From Jaapia argillacea MUCL 33604 (lineage: Eukaryota > Basidiomycota > Agaricomycetes > Jaapiales > Jaapiaceae), in assembly GCA_000697665.1 (NCBI GenBank), contig KL197727.1, positions 186,001-250,000 of the forward strand: a stretch of DNA of 64,000 bases, written 5' to 3'. Below, one piece after another: positions 28,527-39,431 of this stretch. Position 1 is the stretch's first letter. The number at the start of each line of letters is the position of its first letter. Made by a program: the position numbers and the translations under genes. The notes under the pieces were generated by a model, which saw nothing but the letters and a program-made list of their open reading frames with translations, was not told where the DNA came from and did no database searches.

Positions 28527-29397
28527 TCATCGCTTACAATCCACAACATTTCGGAGAGCATCTCCGAACAGCAGCCTCTCGTACACCAGATGGAAAGTCA
28601 TGGTTCCGAAGGGCACATCTAAAGTCTTCTGGAGGGGGTCGGAAAACTGGCTACTAAGGCTGAACATCAACTCTTCGTCATCTCCTTGTGGAATTGCCTT
28701 TCGAGATAGTGCGAAGCGGAAGCAACCTGCAAGGTTCGGTGTCAGCTTCCATGCACTGTCGATGTAGGTCGTGATGGTGTCGCGGTCGCCGTCATCTTTT
28801 GAGACGATCTTTCCAAAGTCTGTGACCGTAAAAAGATTCCAGAGTACTGTTCCGACGACAGGGAATGCGTCGGGTAGAGTCTTGTAGTCGAGTAATCGAG
28901 GAGGTGGGAATTCACCCAGTGCGTCGCCATGCTTTTCCAACGCAACTTGGTGCAAAACTCCTGTCAGAGCCATTCGATGAACTAGTAAGCCTCTATCACT
29001 GACTTGCGAAGGAAACATACTCGCCCTGGTCTAATTTGGTATCATACAAGAATCGATTGGCGAGATGTCGCTCCATAGTGAAAATCCAACCTGACCAGAA
29101 TCCCCGGAAGAGCGCCATCACGATCTTCTCATCATCTTCTCGGCCCCCCTTCTCTTCCCTGTGATTGAGACTCTCTTTCAGCTGGGATGCGCGAATTTTG
29201 ATCGATAAACCTTCGCTGACAGACTGGTTGTGATTTGGGTTGATGACTCGTTGGTAGACGGGAGATTCCAGGAACACTTTGGGTGCTGAGCGATGGAATG
29301 AGAGGCCGTCATATTTGGTTTGGTACCAATAGTAGCCTGCCAGGCCGGCGAAGGGAGAGGATATCACGAGAGTGGTGGTGAGTCGCGCGCTCAGCAT
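28527..29397 (-). CDS. Unidentified fungal protein with N-terminal membrane segment
   Basis: I do not recognise this family. The product is about 270 residues and starts MLSARLTTTLVISSPFAGLA, a likely single membrane span or mitochondrial anchor, followed by GYYWYQTKYDG. The rest is soluble, with a mixed helical part (IVMALFRGFWSGWIFTMERH) and a conserved-looking C-terminal half containing LPDAFPVVGTVLWNLFTV. One intron fits: the donor GTCAGT near 29012 joins the acceptor near 28970, which keeps frame as SFARVLHQVALEK. The more obvious GTATGT donor a little upstream would break the frame. The intron is only about 43 bases. The start codon faces the NADH dehydrogenase gene 609 bp away. A mitochondrial location is plausible from the N-terminus but is only inference. 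Confidence 0.7.
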
Positions 29398-30006
29398 CTG
29401 ATTTCCTGGAGGGTGCTGGATGGGGGAGTGAACTCACTCGTCGCCCTTCGCTATTTTTGTCATATCCGTGGCCTTGGCCTGGGGCTCTGCTGTGCTGCGT
29501 AACTTTGGCGGTTTCAGGACAGTTTCTTGCCCAATGACTGTTCACCAATTCCTGGGCCGGATTGGCCCGTATCGGAAAGGACCGTTGAGAGCGGTATAAA
29601 GGTCACCTGGCTGACATCTCAGTCAAAATCCCATAAGGGATAAGTAGACGATGTCTTTTTCCATCGATTGCGGTTGCAGAGGGCTGCAGGTGAATGTTGG
29701 GTGAAAGTAACCTGTGATAAGAGGGGCAGGTGAAGGAACGCCATTGCGATGATCCTTCCCAATAAGGCAGTTCGCCTGCCAAACTTGGCCATAAGCGAAG
29801 CCGGCGGGGAATCACAGAGTTGCACAATCCGATACGAAAATATCACTGCAATGTCAGTAATTACTTCATTGTCTTCGCCGTCTCTTCTATCCGAGCTATC
29901 CCGAGCGGGTCGGTCAGACTTTCGGCCGCTGCAGATAAGGGGGACCGAACATGACGACATGCATAAAAAGCACAGTCTCTGTTGGGGAACTTGAAACATT
30001 TCCAAC
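29398..30006. other. Divergent promoter region, unidentified gene and NDE gene
   Basis: This is 609 bp between two divergent start codons. No further gene is supported. It is GC-rich near 29890-29950. Confidence 0.4.
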
Positions 30007-32502
30007 ATGTTGCGCGCAGCATGTCGATCCGCCTCTCATCCAACCCGCAATTTCACTATCGTGCTTGTTCGCGATGGAGCGCGACGAGGTTTCGCCTCGT
30101 CAAGTTCCACCTCCAGGAAGGAGCGCCTGGTTATTCTCGGGTCTGGCTGGGGTGGGTATGAAGTGCTGAGAGGCATCGACAAGAAGAAATGGGGTACGTC
30201 GAGACTGTGTGTCACATCGTTCACTACTGAACATCCAAGAATTTGGAATTGCAGACGTGACAATCCTTTCTCCAAGTAACTACTTTAACTTCACACCGCT
30301 GCTCGCAAGCTGCGCTGTCGGAACACTAGAATATCGTTGCACTATCGAACCAGTACGCATATATGCTTCCCTCAACTTGAGGATGTTGTTCATATTGCCA
30401 TAAGGTCCGACGGTATACTCCCCAAGTCGTACGTCGATCCCCCGACGAGCCAGTTCTGATCGCTTATGCACATCTGCTCTACTAGACAGCTTACCAAGCG
30501 TGGTGCGACGGCATTGGTGAGTTAGACACGGTGTTTCTCCTTACCTCTCCTTCGCCTCAACTCATGGCGCGCCCCAGACTTCAAGAACAAAACCTTGCAA
30601 TGTGTCTGCATCATCGTTCCTCATTAATATCGTTTCTCACAAAGTCTATCACAGATGCCAGCTACACGGCCCTTATCCGAGTTTTCACCAGCGCCCGCAA
30701 CAGACCATGCGACAACCAGATACCTGGGCAAGCCTTTTACCCTCAGCTACGACAAACTCGTCATCGCTGTTGGTGCTTATTCCCAAAGTAAGCATTTGGT
30801 CACAGTATATGCGGTGTTCTGACCACTTTCTATGCTTCTTAGCTTTCGGGATACCTGGTGTCAAAGAACATGGTTATTTCCTCAAAGACGTTAAGGATGC
30901 CAGACGGATTCGGAGTCGAATATTGGAATGTAGGTCTAGAAAGAACACCCTGCGGTTTAATGCCTTTTCTAACATTCATCATAAGGCTTCGAGCAAGCAA
31001 ACCAGTTGACCTGCACAGACGAAGAGCGCAAGAAGCTCCTCCATTTTTGCGTAGTTGGTAATCACTATTTTCATTCAACTCCTTACATCGATCTCACTTT
31101 CCACGCGCCTCTCTGCCCGTCGTTGATAGGTGCTGGACCGACCGGGGTTGAGTTCTCGGCTGAGCTCCACGACCTGATATCCTCCGACATCAAGCAACAC
31201 TATCCGTCCCTCGCGCCTCTAGCCCAAATCTCCCTCTATGACGTGGCTCCAGGGATCCTGCCGATGTTTCAGCAAAACCTTATGCAGTGTGTACTGCGAG
31301 CTAGTAATTGAATTTTCATGAACGATCCCATTTCCAGGTACGCGGAGACAACTTTCAAGAGAGAGGGAATCCAAATTTTCACAAGTCATCATGTGGAGAA
31401 GGTGGAGCATGTGGGTTTTCTCATATTCTTCTTTTTGCTCGGTTTTGACCGACACCTGTTTAGGGAAAGCTCTTCGTGAAGCAACAAGGCGAAGGTATGT
31501 CCTGTCCATGTTACCTCGCACTCCGCAGACAAATGACTCTGATTTTCAAGTGCCATTCGGGTTGCTAGTCTGGAGTACGGGTCTTGCTCCTAACCCTCTC
31601 CTCGAAGCTCTGACCGGTGTTGAGAAGCACGAAAAATCCCCCAGGTACGAGACATCTTCTCTGTATCTTATTTATGACCCCCAATCTGACGTATCTACCC
31701 ACCTTCCACCTGAAGTCTCATCACGGACGATCAATGTAATCTCCTAATGACTCGCCCTGACGGTGCAGGGTCTACTGCAAACCCTGACGTTTGGGCCATC
31801 GGTGATGCTGCTACTATCAAAGATATGAACCTTCCTGCAACTGCACAAGGTTCGGGTTTAATCTCCCTTCTCATCCGACTTTGGTTCCACTTTGACGGTG
31901 TTGACCTGCGTTCTTGACTGTAGTTGCTAATCAGAAAGGGGCGTATCTTGTCAAGAAGTTGAACAAAATGGCTCGAGGCAAGCCCTCGCAGGAACCATTT
32001 CAATTCAAAAACATGGGCAGCTTGGCATACATTGGGAATTGGTTAGTGTGGTGACCCCCCTCTCGGATTCCTCGCCCATCGAATGAGCTTTCTTGTCATA
32101 TGAGTAACTGTTGATTGGATCCATGAACCACAGGAAGGCGCTCTACGATAGATCCAAGGCGGCCTCTGGACCCAAACCTACAGAAGCGGGAACCTTGGCC
32201 TGGTTGTTGTGGAGGTCTGCTTATTTCACCATGACACTCAGTGTTCGGAACAAGTGAGCGAGGCAACTTTGTCAGTTTGAAGACAGTTACTCACTAGCTT
32301 CCTTCCAGGGTGTTGATACCTACCTATTGGTACGTATCGGATAGTCCATTTTCGTGGTATCCGCCCTTACGCACTGGTCATTTGATGTTTTCCATCCGCC
32401 AGGTTCCTCAACTGTGAGTCCTGGCTCATCGCTATTGTCATTGATCCCACCTCATAATGTGATACTTCAGGGATTTTCGGGCGAGACTTGTCGAGATTCT
32501 AA
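30007..32502 (+). CDS. Rotenone-insensitive type II NADH dehydrogenase (NDE/NDI family)
   Basis: The spliced product is about 570 residues and starts with a basic, Ser/Arg-rich presequence ([20 protein letters not shown]). The FAD-binding motif [11 protein letters not shown] comes first and the NADH-binding motif [14 protein letters not shown] about 200 residues later, the family's two-Rossmann arrangement. Other matches are [42 protein letters not shown] and the C-terminal [14 protein letters not shown] with FGRDLSRF. It oxidises NADH and reduces ubiquinone without pumping protons. No EF-hand was seen. There are at least ten introns, several with very short exons between 30380 and 30560 that I could not settle fully. 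Whether it faces the matrix or the intermembrane space cannot be told from this. Confidence 0.88.
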
Positions 32503-32708
32503 GTGACAGCGTTTCGGGTGAAGTCCAAACTCTGACGGTACCATCGGGGTACATGTTCTTATTACCCCTGTTCCAAGTATTTTAACATCACTGCTGATTG
32601 AAGATCTGAGGCTACGAGTATTAGTACACATTATAGTATGGGGAAAGTAATACACAGTTCTGGTCCTTCACGAGCAAAATGAAGCAGGTACACTTGTCAG
32701 TGATATCC

Positions 32709-35700
32709 CTACTTGGTTTCAGGTGGCTTTACATCTCCAGTCTTGCTTTCTTGTTTCGACCAATGTAAGATATTGCCATGCCGCAATTGACCCTTGACCA
32801 TCGCTGGAGACTGGCGCATAGTATAAACACGGAGACCGAGTGTAATATGGTTCTCCCGAGCCGTAATCTGGTACCTGTCAGCATACGGGTAACGAAATAG
32901 CTCCCAAATTGCTGACCTTGTCGTCAACGCCAAACTTATCAGGGACGGGAGTTCGTTCCACTTGATCCAGGGGGACGGCGATGCAGAGGAAAGGATGACC
33001 TGAGGGATGTTTGCCCGCATCCATACATTTCTGACAGAGATCAAAATCGTTGCAACTGGGACTGATGCCAGGGTAGTCAGATTGCTAATAAGGACCACAA
33101 GTTGAAGGCTTACTCCAAGCATCGATAGCGAGGTCCCACGATAGGGAACATCTTTCCAAAGAAGAATTTGAGCTTGCAAACATTTCCAGGAGGTGAAAGA
33201 CTTACACCACATCCATCGCACGAAACGCCATGGTGAATGACAGGAGCTGGTTCCGTAGAGGGGGCTGGTTTGATGTTGTCCCCGTCTTGGATGTCTTTCG
33301 ATTTCCCATCGTCAGCGGTAGCTGGAGGGACTTTGACATCAGCCTTCGTTTCTTCCAGACTTGGTGCATTCTCCTGTGGCTTGGGTGCAATGGCATTGTC
33401 TGGAACAGGGTCCAGAGAGACCTTGGAAGCTGCAGCTACGGCTGCCGAGCTAACTTCAATCTCTGAAATATCTTGGCCGGCAAACGGGCTAGATTGTATA
33501 GGCAAGAAATCGGCGTAGGGACTTGGAGAGAAGGAAAATGGCGTCAGTCTTGGTCAACGGGTGATTAAACCTTGTAAACTCACGAGGGATCAAAGTCTAG
33601 GATCCTACGGGTCAATTGTGATCGTGGCACAAAGGGTTAAACTTACTGGTTGCAATGCTAGCGCTAGTGACCATTCCAGCAAACTTTCGGGCCAACTTCC
33701 GAGGATCCCAGTCATCCTTGCGATCAACGGGACTTGAAGGTGACCTACCATGGACAAGCCACCTATCCAAGCGAACCTTTTCACTCCTCAATGATAGTCA
33801 CATGGTCAAGTATGAGTTGACTTACGTGCACGACGTACTCTCCAGCGTCTAGGTCAAGTTCCAAGCTTACCGACCTATCCATAAAGTAATCATGTACCGA
33901 AGACCCGATGGGCTCGGTATCCCCTTTGCGGAATAACACGAAATCAAGGGCCCAGTCGTAACACCCACTCAATTCCTCAAAGTGACGGTCGTTCAACCGA
34001 GAGAGAACGATGACAGCCGGGGTTGGTTGCGGGACGGAAATCGTGACTAATTTGCATGTTAGCGTTCACAGATCAACATTGGCGACAACGACAAGAGGCT
34101 CACATGAAACATCGCCGAAACCCCATGCACCTGATGACAAACCATCAGAGGGTGATCATGCACAAGAAGAGGGAGACTAACATGGGAATGACCGACTGGT
34201 CACATCCAACCACTGCGAACTCATCATCCATGACGAATTGAAGATGATCGTTCTCGAGACGTTGGTCCACGTCGACAAAAAATCCTTGTCTTACCAGGAT
34301 AACTCTTCAATCGACTTACTGAGAAGGTATATGTTGTCGGTCATGCTTACACTCCATTAAGAAAACACCATCATTACCAAATGAATGACCAAGTTCGGGA
34401 AGGGCCTGTAGCCATTCATTCGTCCATTCTTTAGATCCATCACTCCACCTTCCTGTCCATTCTGAATGACCCCATGGATTTCGAATTTTCACAAATCGTT
34501 TTCCTATGACTGCGCGTTATTATTTGTGACTTGCCCTCAGGGATGTTGCTCACCTTTCACTTCCATTGCTTGAATAATGGAGTAGGCGTGTGCTACAAAT
34601 ATTCCGTGAATATATCATCCCTCAGGAGTCAATTGACTTACTTGTGAATATACCTATAGATGGAGCCGTTCAACAAGCGAGTTAAATACCCTTCAGGAAT
34701 CAAAACTGACCATTGACTTGTTCCTCCGGGCCCATGATACCACAGCCAAGGAGCCGATCCTGGTTCGCACGAAGTAATTCCTTGTTCCAGAACTCGTCCT
34801 CGTCGAGTATATCGATAAGTGGCATCAAAGTCGTAACACCACTATGCCCAAATCCATCAGAATCAAGGAGGAGGAATCAGAACGGAAAGTGACCAACCCT
34901 GTAAGGTCTTCAATAGCATCCCCCGGAATCCCTCCTTCAAGTGCAGCATAATCTCCATAAAGTTTAGCATAAGCTTTCTCGATTAAAGGGCTAGTCACAA
35001 AGTTAGTACTGATCTCTGGTATATGGAGTGGGCAAACACCTACACCCATGTCTCGTTCTCCTTGCCAGATTTCGCAAAGGCGAGCGACTTGGATCCCTTA
35101 CGTGCAGTGCTGTTGTATGCGTCTTTATCCTTCTTGTACAGGCTTTGTTCCTACGAATGGAATGCATGGGTTAATGTTTCGAGTTTGAAAGAAACGTACT
35201 GACCCTAGGGTTAAGACTTTCCCATAATGGGACTGATGAACAAAGGAGACTATAAACCGATGTCAGTGTTTGAACAGAACTTTGGAGAAGACGACGACGA
35301 ACTCATCGATGATAACCTCTTGCCACCCAGCATCCCTAAAAAATATAAACCCATACACTCCTACTTTCTCATCTCGCTATTCCCGCCCACCAAAACCAAG
35401 CCTCAATTCACCCCAATAAAAACGAATGAAAAACTCAGGTCAACTCACCGCAACGCAAATCTTCTCAATCAAATGTGGCACGGTACTAGCAACGACCAAA
35501 GCACTAACAAACCAACAATCTCCCAAAATCCCACTTTGTGCAATATCGTTGGAACCTGGAGTGTCTTTGAAGAATTCGGGGTTGTCGAATATTTGAGAGA
35601 CGCGGCGGACGTCTTCTGTTGTGAAATGGTGGTCGCTGCTGAGACCGTAAAGACAGCGAGTTTGGTCGTTGTCGAGATCGAACTCGATATCCCTTGAAGG

Positions 35701-36064
35701 AGGAAGGATCAGAGGTGGGAATGGAGCGAGTTTGGTGAGGGTGGAGTACCTGAACCGGCTATTCCTTCGGCTATACGACCCAGGAAATATTGTCAGGGTA
35801 CTAATGTGAGAGGCGGATGTTTAGATTGCTCACCGACATTCTTTAGCGATCCCTTCGACTCGTTTCTTGCACCTTTCGATAGCCTTGTCCAATTCCTCCG
35901 TCACAAGTAATCCCTATATCCTACAAGGTTAATCCGAACTAAAGCGACAGAGATATAAAACGCACAGCTTGATCTTTGCGTTGGTCAAAGTTCAAAGGAA
36001 CTAGTAGGGAAGATTGTCTGCTCATCACTGGCGAAGTGATTGATTTCAAGACGTTCACAGACAT
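32709..36064 (-). CDS. Calpain-like cysteine protease with C-terminal ZZ zinc finger (copy 2)
   Basis: This gene is paralogous to 24838-28204 and converges on it. The start [19 protein letters not shown] differs from copy 1, but [18 protein letters not shown] follows in the same place. The catalytic triad is complete ([30 protein letters not shown]). The block [19 protein letters not shown] is identical in both proteins, although the DNA differs at many synonymous positions. The second beta-sandwich ([20 protein letters not shown]), the ZZ finger ([13 protein letters not shown]) and the [13 protein letters not shown] tail are all present. There are about 14 introns in matching positions. The acidic linker before the ZZ finger has diverged most. 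No break was found, so both copies look functional. Which one, if either, has the PalB/Rim13 role in pH signalling cannot be decided here. Confidence 0.9.
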
Positions 36065-37126
36065 GGTGGTAAGTAGATAGGGAAAGGTATTTGGAAAAGT
36101 ACGAGTCCCCAGGTTCTAACCCTCTTCTCGGCTCTTGGCACAGCGTCAATGCTTAGGCATGTGGCTCAAAGATACCGTAGATGGATAGAGTTGAATTGAG
36201 TCAAGGTCAAGCTGGGCTTCTTGGACGCGTTCGAGAGTTGGATTGGAGCGAAGCCAAAACACTGCATTGGCTCATGGCCGTCATGGACGAAGGTTGTCGG
36301 CTGCCCATGATCAGGTCGATTCACCGAACTTGTCAGGTTGTTGCAGTGTGACATATGCGATCATACATCGCATGAGACAGCGGCACGCTTCGGACTTGTA
36401 CACGCCTCGCGAGAACCATAGGGGGAAAGAGCAGATTCATGAGATGTGATTACCAGAACCTTTCCCCGGTCCGAAGATTGGATGACTTCCCGTGCCAGTG
36501 GCGATTATTGCCTGTCGAGTGTTTCGAGAGCCCAGTTTGAACCGAGCTCCTCGAAGGTTTCGGTAGGCTTCGGTTCGTAGTGTGTCGGGGACCTTGCGGG
36601 GGACTCGAGGAAACTTTGAAGTTCTCGAGCTGGTCAAAGGATTGTACCCCGAGTCGAGGCGAGTGGATACGGGTGAGAGGCGGGGTAGAATAGACCGAGT
36701 GTGGAAACGGGAAGCTCGGAGTTGAAATGGACAGGAATAGCTGGACCTACAACCCGAGGATAATCTGGAGGCAGCCCAGCCACACGCATCCGCTACCAAA
36801 TCTACACGGACAAAAGTGCAGCCCCAACGCAAATACAGACGCAAAGATGAGCGAATGCAATCGTCAGCGTATCCCTGGACGAGATCGTGCAGCGGACAAC
36901 GAGGCAAAGACGGCCAAGCGCGATAAGCCCAATTCAGTCTGGGGTAAGGACCCCGTCCACAAAAGGGAACTTCGTTTCTAAATCCAGAATAAGCGTGGAG
37001 TGTCCGGGGTCTGATAGGCGGATAGGCGCCTGACGTCAGATCCCCAACGAAAAACAAACTTGGAGTTTTCAACAGTCGGAAGGAGTGCCCCCCAGGTGTC
37101 GCCATCGTGGTTTGTGCTTGTCCATC
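36065..37126. other. Divergent intergenic region with an orphan open frame
   Basis: This 1,062-bp region separates calpain copy 2 from the Nudix gene. On the minus strand an ATG-started frame of 222 codons (36437-37105) crosses most of it. Its protein is rich in Arg, Ser, Gly and Pro with no recognisable domain, and its ATG lies only 21 bp from the Nudix start codon. I consider it more likely chance than gene. Confidence 0.35.
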
Positions 37127-38889
37127 ATGTCAGACGGTGAGTAGCCCTGAACCTGGCCTGGCCATGTACTGATGAACCGCAGATTCGTTAGTCGTTCCGT
37201 TGCTAAGTCGGGCGTTGCACAGAATCAGAGCAACTCCCCCTCGAATCATCGCATCCCCCCCAACCCAACCCCGGCGCGCAGCAGTCGCTCTCATTATCCG
37301 CATCTCGTCCCCCTCCGCTCCCTTATCCCCGCCATCCCCGCCGACGACACAACCCACTCCGCAAGCAACCCCGCAGCCCCCTCCCTCCCTCACAGATTTC
37401 TTTGAACAAGAATGGGTTAAATCACCCACTGCCAAGCCAGAAATCTTGTTTTTGAGGAGGGATCGACCAGACTTGGATGACGGTGCCAGGAATGCCAATA
37501 CCGGTGAGGCCCACGTTGCCTTTCCCGGTGGGAGGATGGAAGAAGGTGATGAGGGTGGATTGTACACCGGTAAGCCCTTCCTTACCCGCAGCGCATTCAA
37601 CTTTACACTGACATGTGCTGTTTGCTAGCTATGAGACAAACATGGGAGGAAATAGGCTTGGACCTCGCTGAAAAACACTACACTTGCATTGGTCAACTTG
37701 ACGACCGCGAAATCACTACTTCACTGGGCAAGAGACTCTTGATGATTCTATCTCCTTTCGGTATGCCACCTATCCGTGCATCCCCCCCTTTACTCCACGC
37801 TAATCCCGTTTTTTCGCAACCCCAGTCTTCCTCCAGCTAACTCAATCAGCGCCACCGCCCGACCCAGCTCCGAGCACCTCCCTCCATTGGATCCCCCTCG
37901 CCTCTCTCCTACCCCCATCCGCTTTGTCTCCCGCTCCCGCCCCCGCCCCTTCCCGTCGACTACGAGACAGAGACAACACCAAACCAAAATGGTCAACAGT
38001 AACGGTAGACGCTTCTTCCCGATTAGCTCCTCGCCACTCGACTGTATTACGAGTCTTGGTGAGGTTATTGGTGGGGAGTATGAAGTTCCCTGCTATCATC
38101 CTTGATACGGGATTAGGAGAAGCCATTTCACCTCCACAGATAGTTGACGAGAAGAAATCAGTTAATGGAGTAAATGGAACTATCGGAGCCAAGAAGTTGG
38201 AGAATGGAGATGCGCATACAATTGATGAAAAGACCGCGAGGAAGATTGAGAGGAACAGGGCTCAGAAGGAACAACAATTGAAGTTGTGGGGATTGTCGTT
38301 GGGTATGACATTGGATTTACTGGCTTATATGGCTACTCCGCCCGACGCTTCGCGCGGAAGCAAGGGTGCTTTGGCTCTGACCAGCGGTATGTTTCCTCTC
38401 CATCCTTGCTCTCTGTTACCATCATCACACTAATCTCGTCACTTAGGAGCAAACCCTCACTCCCGTTCTTCAATAACAGCCGACCTTAACGGCGGCTGGC
38501 TCCTCCCCCTCCCGTTCTACGCAGACGAAGTCGCTGGCGTCGAGGTCGGAGTTCTCGCGCCTAGTTTGACCAGTGTCGTGCCCAGATTCGGCTATCCCGA
38601 TGTTAATTTCTGGATCTGGGTGTTTGGGAAGAGGTATAGGGAGGTTATTAGGGGTTGGGAGGCTAGTGTTAGGGCTGGTGGGACTAATGATCGTCGGTGA
38701 GTTTTTTTGCCTTTGATGTGAAGCTGGTTATTGATGGTGTGTTGGCTTTGTAGGATAAACTGGACTGGGAGCGCGCTGTCGACGTTTTATGCGGCGATTA
38801 GGAAGGCCTTGGTCGTTGTGATTGTTGTTAGGGCTATTGGGTTGATTCTGGGGTTGGTGGGGCTGGGGTGGTGGGTGTTTTGGAGGTGA
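37127..38889 (+). CDS. Nudix hydrolase, CoA-diphosphatase-like, with C-terminal membrane anchor
   Basis: The best start is ATG at 37127 in a 10-nt coding exon, giving MSDDSLVVPLLSRALHRI after a 46-base intron (37137-37182). The Nudix domain has ILFLRRDRPDLDD, then AFPGGRMEEGDEGGLYTAMR and QTWEEIGLDL. The spacing matches NUDT7-type CoA diphosphatases (GG...TALREA.EE.GL), but the Glu of the RE pair is Gln here. The C-terminal part continues as a domain with YADEVAGVEVGVLAPSLTSV, FWIWVFGKRYREVIRGWE and a final membrane segment (ALVVVIVVRAIGLILGLVGL) followed by a short tail. Introns also lie near 37571-37627, 37761-37826, 38385-38443 and 38699-38753. The reaction, splitting a nucleoside diphosphate linked to another group, is family knowledge. 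Substrate and membrane are unknown. Confidence 0.8.
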
Positions 38890-39431
38890 GGGTCTCGCTG
38901 ATATGCATTGGGACGTGGATGAGGTACTAGTGTTTGGTGAACTCTGGAAGGTTGGGATGGGAGGTTTTTGGTCGGGTCTCGGTGGAACATGTGTCAAAAT
39001 GCATACACGCACTCCTTTCTTAGCTTTTCTCGGCGTGTAACCCCTTCATTATTTATCTGTACATTTCTGTTTGTGGGTTCTTCTCGAGGTGTTTATACGG
39101 TATATAGAATGTGCACGGATGACCTTCATGATTCGATACAAGGGCTACCCAGCCGTTTCCACTCGAAGCTTGAAGCTCGAAGACTGGAAGAGAAAGGTTG
39201 AATGATGTTGTGCACCGTCGCTAGAAACTGCATTGCCGGACATAGGCTATACGCTTCCCTACCTTAGTTCCGTCGAAATAAAATAGTCTCTTTGATGGAA
39301 TTGTCCATTGTGATTCTAATCGTACTTGCTACTTCGTTCTCGTACACGATTCATGATTCTTCGATTCCCTTGTAGCCTCACCGTCTTCGCGGACCCTGAG
39401 CGAAACGTGCGGGCACACCCCACCCTGTCAC
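38890..39431. other. Intergenic between convergent genes
   Basis: This is 542 bp between the Nudix and NPL4 3' ends. A TTATTTATCTGTACATTTC-like AT-rich stretch near 39050 fits a 3' processing region. No gene was recognised. Confidence 0.45.
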
